Both the position numbers and the translations under genes were made by a program. Positions 1 through 10,290 of a DNA stretch of 64,000 nucleotides are shown here, in pieces. The first letter of the stretch is position 1; every line of letters begins with the position of its first letter. The notes below the pieces were generated by a model. That model had not been told where the DNA came from and made no database searches. It worked only from the letters and a program-made list of their open reading frames with translations. This DNA is from Thereva unica (Eukaryota; Arthropoda; Insecta; Diptera; Therevidae): positions 84,246,070 to 84,310,069 of the forward strand of contig OX465282.1 of NCBI GenBank assembly GCA_949987705.1, written 5' to 3'.

Positions 1-876
1 AAAATTCGTAATGTTGGTAAAAGGTGATGTAATTTGTGCACGATTTTTAAAGGTTGTCGGATTTTGACAACTGATATTTTGTTGGAAAGCTATCTTTGTG
101 CAGAATCCAAAAAAATCACTTCGTTTAGAACGGATCTCATTTCATCAAGTTAATTAGATATTACCAAGATTTATACATTTAAGGTCTTTCTGACACTTAG
201 CCGAAGTTTTTCCATTTAAACAAGAAAGCCCGACCGAATTTTATGAAATTTTTTTTAGAGCATTTTTTCGTTAATATTACTCTTTCGGCACCTCAAAGAA
301 GTCGATACAGTTTTTGGTTCGCGCGGTATCGTGTAGGTACAAAACATCGAATCACGAACATCGATTAAACAAAAAAACGCTTCGACCGAATTTTATGAAA
401 AGCTTTTCAGATCATATTTTCGTTAATATTCTTCGAACGGCACCTCAGCTTAGCCGATATCTTTTATGGTTCGCGTGATATCGCGCAGGTATAAAAATCA
501 CTTATGTTGTTTAAACAAAAAACGGCCCGACATAATTTTATAAAAATCTTTTGATACTATATTTTCGTTATAACGCCTCGAACTACACCTCAAGTAAGTC
601 GATACCTTTTGTGATTCGGGCGATATCGTGCAGGTACAAAAATCACTTAAGCCGTTAATACGCTTCGAACGACACTTCGAAGTCGTTATCTTTTTTGGAT
701 CGCGCGAAATCGTACAGGAAAAAATGACCACATGCGTACGCACACACACACACATACTTCCTCTCAAATGTTTGCTTAAAATGGAATTGGGATCTTGAAA
801 AATGAAAATACGTTTAAAATTTCGATTTCGATTTTCGTACCGATTGCAATAACTTCCCTATACTAGGGAGTTAATA
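1..876 (+). repeat. Interspersed repeat family 'R', copy 1 (left end outside window)
   Basis: This is the first of at least seven copies or fragments of one repeat family in the window. It contains about four diverged tandem modules with cores at roughly 317, 471, 613 and 698. Each core has a stretch like TTCGCGCGATATCGTGCAGG followed by AAAAATCACTTA and a poly-purine/GACCGAATTTTATGAAAA segment. It ends in a (CA)n run near 740, the segment GACCTTGAAAAATGAAAATACG and a terminus resembling ATAACTTCC...GGGAAGTTAAT. The same terminus is at 32513 and 34724, and in reverse complement at 34827 and 36653. No coding function is visible. It is probably a non-autonomous element whose class I cannot assign. 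Confidence 0.75.
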
Positions 877-1199
877 TTAGAGTTATTTTGTTAAGCATCA
901 CAAAATGATCGTATATGTACAATCTGTGTGTTTTTAGTCGAGATACAGTTTTAATTAGGTACTAATTCTCGTAATATTTGTACATACACACATTGACTTT
1001 ACTACGAGAATAATGTCTTCTATACATTGTGTTTGTCTTACATTAGTTAATTTTTTGTCACAAGGGCGTCGTTTTTTAATTATTTTGTTTTTCCCAAATA
1101 TCACGTAATTTTTTTCAAGAAATAGTGTAAAATTGCGAGAAAACTAAGTTAAATTAATTAAAACATTTTTCTCCACTAAACACCATCATTCACTTACAG
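877..1199. other. No gene seen; AT-rich spacer
   Basis: AT-rich sequence with no open frame or repeat that I recognise. Its last 40 bases form a pyrimidine-rich tract ending CACTTACAG, which could be a splice acceptor for the candidate exon at 1200. Confidence 0.4.
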
Positions 1200-1250
1200 G
1201 CCCGATGAAGGATACGGATTACTTAGCCTGGCCAAGGGATGATACTACAG
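1200..1250 (+). other. Candidate 51-nt internal exon of a host gene
   Basis: The segment is preceded by a pyrimidine-rich stretch ending CACTTACAG and followed by GTAAAGTT, so both borders match fly splice consensus (ACAG|GTAAAG at the donor). It is 51 nt long, so its inclusion would keep frame. One of the three frames is open and would encode a peptide containing MKDTDYLAWPRDDTT; the other two have stops. I see no neighbouring exon and recognise no homologue, so a chance match is quite possible. Confidence 0.25.
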
Positions 1251-1529
1251 GTAAAGTTATGATTCCCTACAGACAAACTTGCGAAGACAACAGCTTAGCA
1301 TAGCATTTTGATATTTCAAGTGCAAAAATGTTCATGACCTCAACGAAAATTGCAAGGCGGCTCCAGATTGCAATGCTTTCCGTTCTAATTGGATACGGCG
1401 TGAATTCTTGGTGTAAATTCACGGTTTGAGAGTTAATAGAAGTTCAGATCTTCTGCAAATCCTGGCTTTGGCATTACTGATAACTTCAACGAATGGTTTT
1501 TCCATAGCTATTACCTGCCTTATACCAGA

Positions 1530-1656
1530 GACACACTAGCACCCTTAATCCCGATTATGACGTCAAAATGACGAAGATCAATATAAAAGATATGGAAATG
1601 AAATGGAGACTACGTCATTCTGGCATCATAACCTGGATTAAGTGTGCTAGTGTGTC
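1530..1656. mobile_element. Small palindromic MITE
   Basis: A 127-bp near-perfect palindrome. The left arm begins GACACACTAGCACCCTTAAT and the right arm ends with its reverse complement (…ATTAAGTGTGCTAGTGTGTC). The arms also share a TGACGTCA/CATCATAACC segment further in. No target duplication is obvious. The structure is typical of a foldback MITE and no coding sequence is present. Confidence 0.6.
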
Positions 1657-1748
1657 GAGGGGATTAGATACACAGCATAACTCGATTTACGCGTGAGACA
1701 GATTGCAAATACTCATCTAGCTTACATGGGATATGAATTCAAACCTAA

Positions 1749-1935
1749 TAAGGCCCGTTTACATCAAATCTCCCTTCTCATCTCTTTTTTCGCACAGCAA
1801 TTTGATGCTTTTCTCTTTGTTACATAAACGTGGATTCGACGTTGATGGATAGAGAGCGAACCATGCCACCTTCTATGCGATAACACAATTCCAAATTGCG
1901 TTTCCACTTTGCGTTTAGAATGTACACGGCCCTAA
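1749..1935. mobile_element. Possible MITE with short terminal inverted repeats
   Basis: The ends AAGGCCCGTTTACAT and ATGTACACGGCCCT are imperfect inverted repeats about 190 bp apart. Target duplications are unclear, so this is tentative. Confidence 0.35.
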
Positions 1936-2559
1936 ACTCTGAATTCTGACTGAAAATTATACTCGGTACTCGATTCTACACTACAAACAATGATATGAGT
2001 AAAGACTCGGTCAAAAGTATCGAGAGTAGACTCACAAGCCAAATACTCATATGTTAAGAATCTAGTACCGATCCCGTATCCGCAGTAGCCAGTAGTCTAA
2101 GACCTGTTCTGTTCTAGGCTGCACTGCGTAACTTTAGGTCTTTTTGGGAATCAATAACCGACCGTTCATTCTGAAGTGCAGGTTTTAAAAAGTATGAAAC
2201 ATTTTTTTATTTAGAAATTTTTGAGAATTTCAATCTCCTTAAAGGGGCCCCGAATCTCTCAAGGTTATGTGGCGGCCCTGACAACAAGCGGGAAAAGCGA
2301 GTGGAGTAGAAGAGGGGCAAGAAGGGGTCCAAATTATCAGTTGTTTCAAATGAAATCTTAAACACGACCGGGCCGACTTCCTGTGGTTACGCCCGTAAAT
2401 ACGTATTTTTAGTGTAAAGCTAAAGATTTTTTAAAATTTGATTTGTGTGATTAGGGGGGAGGGGGTCGAGCCAGATCTTACGACATCTCACCAAGAGTGG
2501 GCGAGTCTTTGGGAAGTGTAAGTACATATAGGAATCTTAGATATGCGGATAGATTTTCG
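1936..2559. other. No gene seen
   Basis: Unassigned sequence. It includes a more GC-rich patch (2250-2350) and a G-run near 2455 that marks the approach to the LINE relic. No reading frame of note. Confidence 0.3.
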
Positions 2560-3945
2560 GGGCGAACTCAGTAGCGTATTGAAGGGTTCCATGCACTCAA
2601 TCAAATCTACAACATCATCTACAACAATAACTGCCCCGTTCTGATGAGGACGTGTAACAGGAAAACTCCATAGTGGAATAACGAGCTCTCCAAGTTGAGA
2701 TCCACTACGAGGAAATTATTCAACGCAACTAAGAAGAGCGGCAACTGGGAGTTATAAGCTCGCAAACCAGCTATAACAGGGCGATACAATAGCTAGGGCT
2801 CTAAGTAGACGCAGTCTAAGTAGCATTTTCTGCAACTGGATTGACTCTATGCTGAGAACTCGCAGACTAATGGTCTCATGTTGAGGGGTCTCTGGAGGGC
2901 ACTATAGCAAAAGGTTGCCCACAGGGAGGAGTTTTATCTTCACTTCTCTGGTGCCTTGTTGTGGATGAACTCCTAGAGCTGCTCAGCGGTCGAAACATTT
3001 TCGCCCAAGGTTACGCTGACGATGTCGTCATAGTAGTAACTGGTTAAAATGACGGAGCCATGTCAAGGCGCCTGCAGCAGGCACTAGATTTGGTCTCTAG
3101 CTGGTGCGAAAGCGTAGGTCTAAAAGTCAATCCCGACAATTCGATTCTGGCTCCTTTCACCTGGAAACGATCACTACCGGGAATTTGGGAACCTACATTC
3201 GCAGGCATAACTATAGGCTTTTCAGAACAAGCCAAATATTTAGTGACGTTAGATGGAACCAGCGCATGGACACTCTGATGAGCAGAACGCGCATATCCCT
3301 GTGGGCTTGCCGCAAAGCTTGTGGTTCCACCTGGGGTTTGCAACCGAAAACCCTGTATTGGATATACACCACCATCATTAGGCCCATGGTAACTTATGGA
3401 GCTTTAGTTTGGTGCATAGAACGAAGCTTAAGGGTCCCATAACCAATTTAAGCAAAATTCAAAGAATGGTCTGCCTCTCCATCACTGGGGACATCCGCAC
3501 TTCCCCGACGGCAGCGCTGGAGACTCTCCTCAATTTAGCACCCCTTCACCTTGAGGTAGAGAATTCCGCTATAAACGCGGCGTTGCGGCTGAAAGTCAAC
3601 ATCATAGAATAGATTCCGGAAGCGGAGATGCTATCGGACAGCATGCCCTTTAAAATTTCAAAATTTGAGCAGCCATACAGCTGTGTACATACAGAATAGG
3701 CTAACCAACCTGGACTTTTCATAAAGTATTGCCGGGCGGACTAGTTTAGTACACGGATGGATCTACAACGGAGACAGGTGTAAGCGCCGGAATCTGGAGT
3801 TAAAGCCCCATATTTGGCAGGGCGAAAAACCTAGGCACTATAGCAACAGTTTTTCAAGCAGAGGTGTACGCTATTCTGGCATGCACTCATGATAACTTAA
3901 GAAGGGCCTACCAAAATGAGGGCAGGATTAGTATAATAGGCCAAA
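2560..3945 (+). pseudogene. Decayed non-LTR retrotransposon: RT palm plus RNase H (I/R1/LOA-like)
   Basis: Reading across several frames recovers a non-LTR reverse transcriptase followed by RNase H. The endonuclease-RT linker is visible near 2655-2750 (WNNELSKLRSTTRKLFN). The RT fingers are deleted. The palm resumes at about 2895 with GCPQGGVLSSLLWCLVVDEL and the catalytic box GYADDVVI near 3010. Thumb and connection follow to 3610 (QRMVCLSITGDIRTSPTAAL), then an RNase H start VYTDGSTTETGVSAGIWS near 3750 and FQAEVYAILAC near 3860. CPQGGVLSPLLW with a downstream RNase H is known from the I, R1 and LOA groups; I cannot choose between them. Frameshifts, stops and the internal deletion make it non-functional. 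Confidence 0.8.
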
Positions 3946-6257
3946 TTAATGCCGCAGTACCTTTGGATTGGGTCCAAACAGGAAAAAACGCCGGGAGGGG
4001 GGTCGTAAAATCGCTAAAATCGCCGCACGTTATTTATGTACGGCCTCTATTTTCTCGTACAAACTTTCTTTCCTAAAGAATAAAAATAATCGTAAAATTG
4101 TTGCTCAAATTTTCCAATTTGGATTCTCTATATCAGAACAAGAATGTGCCATTATCAAATGATCGCTTCCATATGATAATGATCGTCTATATGGACTGTA
4201 GGAAGTTACCCGTAGGTAGAGCTAGTAATTTTTCAATGACAACTAATTGAACACTCTCACTTTCATGGCAGTATCCCGTCATCATGATGAATGAATATTT
4301 TCCTCCAGAAAACTATTATATTTTTTATACAATTTCTTTCCATCAAAACAAAAATCTGATAAAAAAAAACTGAAAATTAAATTTCCATATGAATTTATAA
4401 AATTCATTAAAAAAAATATAAAGCATTGCCGGTTTAACTTCACAAGACTTCCGAAAAAACCAGTATAATAACAAAAGATGCATAAAATATGCGAATAAAT
4501 TCTGAAAACTTATAACACTGCCACAGTTTCAAGGACTGTTTACACAGATGCCAGGCAGATGATATTAAAGTTCATCAGGCCAATGTCAGAAGTCAAAATG
4601 ATGAACGGCTGGATCTATTAGCATATCATCACTAATGGAATTAGTTGAAAACATCAGAACTGAGATTCACAGCGGGTCTGCGGCGCGGCTCTTGCGACAG
4701 GTTTAAATTCCAATTCGATTGCACAGGGAAAAGGGAAATAATTAGGTTACTAGTGAATTGATCAACGCATCCGACGAATCAACAAATTGAACGTAATGAA
4801 CTTCCCTTTGAAAATGCGTAATCGGTGTTTTTGTTTATATAGTACAGAATTTTGTTAAGTGCATGTGAAAATACGAATGGGGCTTGGTCCACTATTTTTC
4901 ATTGAAATCGTTCTGGTGCTGACCGCAACGATTTTCAAATTCAAATTAATCTAATTTTAGAATCTGGCTGCCGCTGCTAGCAGAGCACCACAAAAATGCC
5001 TATTTGTACCATTACGCCAAGATGCCGCCAGAATATATTTTTGGTTGTGTCTAATGCCACCACTTTTGTTTTAACAGCCATAGGCAGCTTCAATGGGAAC
5101 AGATGTGATGTTATTGTCTCAGTTGGTCAGCAAAACGGAAGATATTTAATTTTTTCTTAACAGTGAGAAACCTTCTTCCAATCCGATTTATTCCAGAAGT
5201 GCGCCGCCGCCCGAGATGTATTTAAACCGTGACATCACCGTTCATGGTCGACTTAGTCAACTCTATGCGCTTGCGCCTATCGTAAATTTTCTAAATCTGA
5301 TCTGATCGAATTGATGTTGCTTTCTAATTGTAGGCCAATCTTTAATGATTATTGAGCAAGTTTTATGTTACCCAGGCGCATGTCGCGAACTCCAAGTTAA
5401 GTTGTAAACCCAGATTGTTAATTTTAGTATTTTTCTCCAATTTATCGAACGCTGCAATTGCGATTATTTCGAATGTGTTATAATAAATTCCATTGAAGTT
5501 ACGAGTATATGCAACTCCACGCTGGCAAACCCCATATGATACAAAAGAAGCACCAAAATGTCTCCTCTTTTATCTTAACAATCAACTCGGAGACTGAGGT
5601 TAGTGCGCTAAGTAAACAACAGAGACGCAAAAGTCAAGACTTGTGTGACTTGAGGCTAATATTTTCTTCTTAGACCGAGGAGCATTATTTTCTTCTTCTA
5701 ATTTTTCTTAAGGTTTTTGTTATAAAAGATACCGGGTTATGCAAGAATCTCTCTCAAGTCTATACGGTTTCTGGCTAGCGATATTAAGCTTAAAGGAGGC
5801 CAACGTGTTTTTTATTGCCTGGTGTGGTGTTCCTGTCATTCGGTCATAAGTGCTGAGCACTGTATATATCAAGATACACATGCGGGTTCATAATTTTACT
5901 TTAGGATGGAGATATTATTTGTAGGTCAGTCAGCTATTTTTAGAGCATTGGTTCCCATGATTATTGAGAGATTTTTTAACTCTTTGCTGGGTTTTAATGT
6001 TTGTTTGCAATAAGAAATGATGCCAACAAAAATTCTAAACTTTGTTTAAATAAAAGTTTGAGGAATTGGCAGAAAGTTTACATAAACTTGAAATAAATCA
6101 AGAGAGTAATTAATTATAGAAAGTTGATTTACGTAAAAAAACTGTTGCCGGGCTGAAGAGAATGAACTACAATATAATTAGAAGAGTTCATAATGAACAA
6201 ATTTGAACAGACACTTTTTATTCTAGGAATGTGAATAGTTGCTAAGATCGTCAGACC
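3946..6257. other. Long gene-free stretch
   Basis: AT-rich sequence with no convincing coding frame, RNA gene or terminal repeat that I could identify. It may contain old unrecognisable repeats. Confidence 0.3.
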
Positions 6258-6451
6258 CATGGTACAATAATACAAGGTAGGCTCATAAAGAAAAGCTCTA
6301 GCTTCGTGACGTCACTCAGATCTCAGTTCATAAGGGGAAAAAGCTTTCCCCTGACGTCACTCAGATCTTTTCTCTAACAAATTGCGCTTAAGCTTTTCAA
6401 GATGGAAACAGCGCTATTCCTTACGAGTCTACCTGGTATTATTGTACCATG
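6258..6451. mobile_element. hAT-type MITE with 8-bp target duplication
   Basis: A 194-bp element. The termini CATGGTACAATAATAC and GTATTATTGTACCATG are perfect 16-bp inverted repeats, and similarity continues inward (AGGTAGRCTCRTAA). It is flanked on both sides by GTCAGACC (6250-6257 and 6452-6459), an 8-bp duplication as expected for hAT transposases. The interior contains two copies of TGACGTCACTCAGATC about 45 bp apart. No coding capacity; it must have been moved by a transposase supplied elsewhere. Confidence 0.85.
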
Positions 6452-6847
6452 GTCAGACCTGTGTCTTTTGTCGTTATTGCTTATTGTTTTTCAAATTTTG
6501 CCAAAGTATGTAGGTATAGTTGTTTTCAAACCTCGTGACATCCCGCGCATGTTCCCCAGCTAAGCTCTTAAAAATGTTTAAAAGTTCAGACAAAAGCTTC
6601 AGTTAACTCCTCCTATCAAATCACTTGTTGCCATGTAATCAGTCGCGACTGCATATTGCTACCGGGAGGTGTATCTTTCTGGGACTTCAATGATTATTTA
6701 AAAAATTTACAAATTATGACTGAAAACACCCGTTTTTATATATTTTTTTTATTTTAAGGTTATTATATTTTACACATATGCTACAGAAATAACTTGTAGT
6801 AATTTGTACTAAAAAATACGAAATTTGTGTTTTTATCACTTTGATTA
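6452..6847. other. No gene seen
   Basis: AT-rich spacer between two DNA elements with nothing recognisable. Confidence 0.3.
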
Positions 6848-7449
6848 GGGGAAAGGGGGGTAGCGCCGGCCGGCGGGTAGCCCCGGCCATAGGAAATAAT
6901 CGTACTTCGCGCGACGTGACCTTGGAGTTCGTGTGATCTTTGTGTGCACTTACGAGCCATTCCACAAACCCTACCAGTTGAAGTCGACTGAACGACGCGT
7001 TCTGACGTGATTGAGTGCTTTGTGTTTTTGGTAAACTGCGACCGCATATCACGAATTATTTCGGCAACCATATTTATTCGAAAAAAGGACTGAAAAAGAG
7101 GACTGGATCCAATGCAAAACATGTCAAGACTGGGCTCAAGAAGCATGTGCAGATATAAATTCATCCGATTTGTACTACAACTGTGATGTATGTGCAGCCA
7201 AAAAACGGTTTGGTCACTAAATATGTAGGTGGCCGGAGCTACCCGCGATCTTAAAAATATACCAAAATTTGAATAGTATTTAAAAGTGGCTTTAAGTAGA
7301 AATTAATAATAGTTTTGTCCAAGTTTTCAATATTTATCATAAATAAATATAATATTGATTATTTCTTGTAGTATTCTTTATTTGTCTTTTAATAAATATA
7401 GCCATAATATTAAGTACAAAATTTTGGCCGGGGCTACCCCCCTTTCCCC
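6848..7449 (+). mobile_element. pogo/Tc1-type element with TA duplication and a PHD-like finger remnant
   Basis: The termini GGGGAAAGGGGGGTAGC and its reverse complement (…GCTACCCCCCTTTCCCC) are flanked by TA at 6846-6847 and 7450-7451. The left end carries a short internal duplication of the GGGTAGCcCCGGCC segment. On the plus strand at about 7081-7203 a frame reads WIQCKTCQDWAQEACAD…YYNCDVCAAK, a C-X2-C…H/A-X2-C…C-X2-C pattern. It resembles the PHD-like finger at the C terminus of some insect pogo/CENP-B-type transposases (recalled family knowledge). The rest of the transposase is absent. A third GGCCGGAGCTACCCGCG motif lies at 7232. Confidence 0.65.
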
Positions 7450-7745
7450 TACTAGATTGTTGACGTTTCCTGCCAGTCGCATACGCGCTTCTGCCTAGGG
7501 AGGTTGTGTTGCTTGCGACTGCGGGGAACTGTCGGTTTATGAATGAAAACGCTCATTTATTCAAAGGAATTTTTTTCAGCATTTTTTTTTAAATTATTTT
7601 AAATTTAGAAATGAGAAATATTTCGCATAATTAAAGTAAAATTATGCTTATTATGTTGAATAAACTGCCTTTGTTGAGCAGGGGCTTTACATGTATTTAA
7701 AAGCTCTGCTCAACACATATAAAGATTAATTAAATTTACTCAATC
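7450..7745. other. No gene seen
   Basis: AT-rich spacer between the pogo-like element and the foldback element. Confidence 0.3.
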
Positions 7746-8898
7746 GGCATGCGCCACAACCTTCTATATAGAAAGCCATATGCTCATGCCATGTTCACAC
7801 ACGCATGTAAGCAATTCGGTGGTCCGGGTGCAATATTCAGTTTCTGTCAAATCGTATGGAGAAGTGGATTTTAGAATTATTTTTTGTTATTGTTTAGCGA
7901 AATAATTATGTTAAAAGATAGGTATTTAGTCGATATGCATGACGACAATTGAATTAAAACGTTGGCATGGAAGTGATACCTAGAAATTAAGAAGTTTATT
8001 TCGATTTTAGTGTTTTTTAGTGTCTTACAGGGGAAACTATTATATTCATGTAAACCTCATGTGATTTGATTAAAGAAATTTAAAAAAATTGAGTGATTAA
8101 ATGTGTTAATTGTAAAGGTAGCCACTTTGTTTACATTCGCGGTGGTTATCCCGTGTTTCATTAGAAAAAAATGTTGAGTTTTTCATGTTGTGCGGTGGTA
8201 AATAATAAAAATTACGTGCAGAAAAATGCTAAAGAAAGACCTAAAGTTATTGTTTTGATTGCCATTTAAATTGGGGCATATATGCATTTATGAAGGTTTT
8301 ATCTTGGATATAAAGCCATTGCACATTTTGCCGATTACTGCTATACCCACAGTCTAGAATGATTTTATATCCAAAATTAAATATTTATACATAAATGCAC
8401 AAAATATGCCCCAATTCAAATGTCAAACAAAACAATAACCTTAGCACTTTGTTTCACATTTTCTGCACTTATATCTTAAATAACTACACCATAATGAAGA
8501 TACTATTCACTTTAAAATCACTGCAAATTCGATTACTATTGTTGGCCCACTGTATGGCACTAAAAAACACTAAAATTTAACTAAAATTCATGATTTTTGG
8601 GTATTACTTCCATGCCAACGTTTTAATTTAATTGTTGTCAAGCATATCAACTAAATAACTTTCTTTTAACATAATTAGTTCACCGAACAAACAAAAAATA
8701 ATATAATTCTCTCTCTCTTTCACAGCAATATGTAATTATTTTTATAAAATTATTCGCGCCGAAATAATTTTACCGCGTTCGATTTGAGTATTTTCGTACA
8801 TAACCTTGTTAGGTTTGACGTTTCAGCCGGACCACAAAATAATACACACACAACTGCCGTACATGGCTTTGTAGTATAGAAGGTTGTGCATGCGCCCA
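7746..8898. mobile_element. 1.15-kb foldback element
   Basis: The two halves are inverted copies of each other around a centre near 8320. The outer ends share GCATGCGC…ACAACCTTCTATA. Middle arms share a segment like AACGTTGGCATGGAAGT (7957-7975 versus 8607-8625). Inner arms share AATTGGGGCATAT (8268-8280 versus 8405-8418). The arms have diverged by small indels. No convincing coding frame is present. This is either a large MITE or a fossil long-inverted-repeat transposon; a transcript would fold into a long hairpin. Confidence 0.75.
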
Positions 8899-9240
8899 TC
8901 CCTTCCCAAATTATTTTGTTGAGTTTTTTCAGTGTTTGTTGCCATTTTAACTAAAAAGAGGGGAAATGATAGAGCATTATTTATAAAATTTGGCAACGAG
9001 GTGCGCAGAACGGCTCAAATTTTTTGTGTCACGGAGTTTGAAAAATTCTATACATATGTATATAGGCGACGCCGCCAAATTTGAGAAAAGTAACGCTTGC
9101 CGAAACTGTCGAATATTTAAGGACATACTTTTATGAAGCATCCTTAATCGCGGTAACATCTTAGAGATCAGGGGTTCGTTTCCTGGAAAACATTATCCGC
9201 CTTCACTCAACACGCAAGTGGCTGTTGTGATGTGTGTATT
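8899..9240. other. No gene; possible fragment of tRNA-like sequence near 9130-9180
   Basis: Mostly unassigned. GGGGTTCGTTTCCTGG near 9168 resembles a Pol III B box, but no convincing A box or cloverleaf accompanies it. Confidence 0.25.
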
Positions 9241-9800
9241 ATAGCAAGCAAGATGGCTACCCCAGTGGGAAAAAATTGAAGCTCTTCTTAGTAAGCAGTA
9301 AAGAAGTGCTTCCACATCGTATCTGTTGGAAGTTGTTAGGAAGATCGCTTACATAGAATGAATGCTTTAACGCGTTCTCCGCAAGAGAAAACTCGTGTTC
9401 AAATTCGATACTCAGCTGCTGCAAGGCTCTGGTTGCCAAAAAGGGTGCTGATGCAGTCCCATAAGTAACTGTTTTCCACCAGAGATGTTCAGGCCTATAT
9501 CTCCATAAAATTCGTTGATAATTCCTGTCGCTCTCCGCTACCAAGATCTGTCTAAACATCTTCTCAATGTCAGCAGTGACTGCTACCTTATAGGTTCTAA
9601 AAGATAACAAAATAGAGTACAAGTCTCGCTGTATCTTCGGCCCCACACACAATTTTTGGTTAAGTGAAAAACCGGATAAGGACGTGGCGGAACCGTCAAA
9701 AACCACGCGAAGATTTGTAGTGGTGCTTGATGGTTTAATTACTGCATGATGCGGTAGGTAAGCGTGCTCAGACGTAGAATTGAGAACTGATTGCACAACT
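9241..9800 (-). pseudogene. BEL/Pao reverse transcriptase fragment (old element, BEL-1)
   Basis: A minus-strand frame of about 180 codons reads as the N-terminal half of a BEL/Pao reverse transcriptase. It contains LPHHAVIKPSSTTTNLRVVF, GPKIQRDLYSILLSFR and VAVTADIEKMFRQI, followed by TVTYGTASAPFLATRALQQL. In this family ADIEKMF supplies the first catalytic Asp, and the YGTASAPF segment lies before the second motif. The frame breaks around 9340 and the rest of RT, RNase H and integrase is missing, so the element is 3'-truncated near 9240. It is collinear with the protease, gag and LTR pieces up to 13498. Confidence 0.85.
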
Positions 9801-9887
9801 GGCTCAAGATGATCTATGTAGTTCTTGATACTCCTTTAGAAACTGGTGATATTCTCCTTGATGTATGACTTGAATTAAGACGTCGTT

Positions 9888-10290
9888 CTAGTGAACGTTA
9901 TCTGGTACTAGCCATGACTTCAGTGTTTCCCAATGGTACTGATTCTTGTTTGAATGGAAGACGAACAACATACCTTCCTGTTTGTTCATCAACGCGACAT
10001 GTATTTTTAAACAGGGTCTCGCAATAGTGTTCTTCTTCAGAGAGAAGTGGTGGTTGTTGTGGAAGATTTTCAATCTCCCAAAATCTTCGCAAAGTTCTAT
10101 CAATCTTGTCGACGTCAGCATGCAAAACCGTGAGCTCTGATGGCTCCAGGGAGTCAGTGAAGTTTCCAGCTATAATGTATCCAAATATGGTGTTTTGCAT
10201 TACAGGTGTCCCTGATGGTGATAGACGCCGTCCCTCTCGCAGAATGTGCAATGCATGGTCTACACCTAACATCACGTCAATTTTTAATGC
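9888..10290 (-). pseudogene. BEL-1 protease C-terminal region and linker to RT
   Basis: The frame continues the BEL/Pao polyprotein. It reads IDVMLGVDHALHILREGRR, then TPVMQNTIFGYIIAGN, LRRFWEIENLP and GRYVVRLPFK. This is the segment after the A17-type protease domain that leads into RT in Pao elements. The coding sequence stops abruptly at about 10290, where a LINE has inserted. The upstream half of the protease resumes at about 12155. A small gap or frameshift separates it from the RT piece below 9800. Confidence 0.8.

Noticed and set aside
9125..9185. tRNA-like element with GGTTCGTTTCC
   Set aside because: Only a B-box-like string; no A box or cloverleaf pairing.
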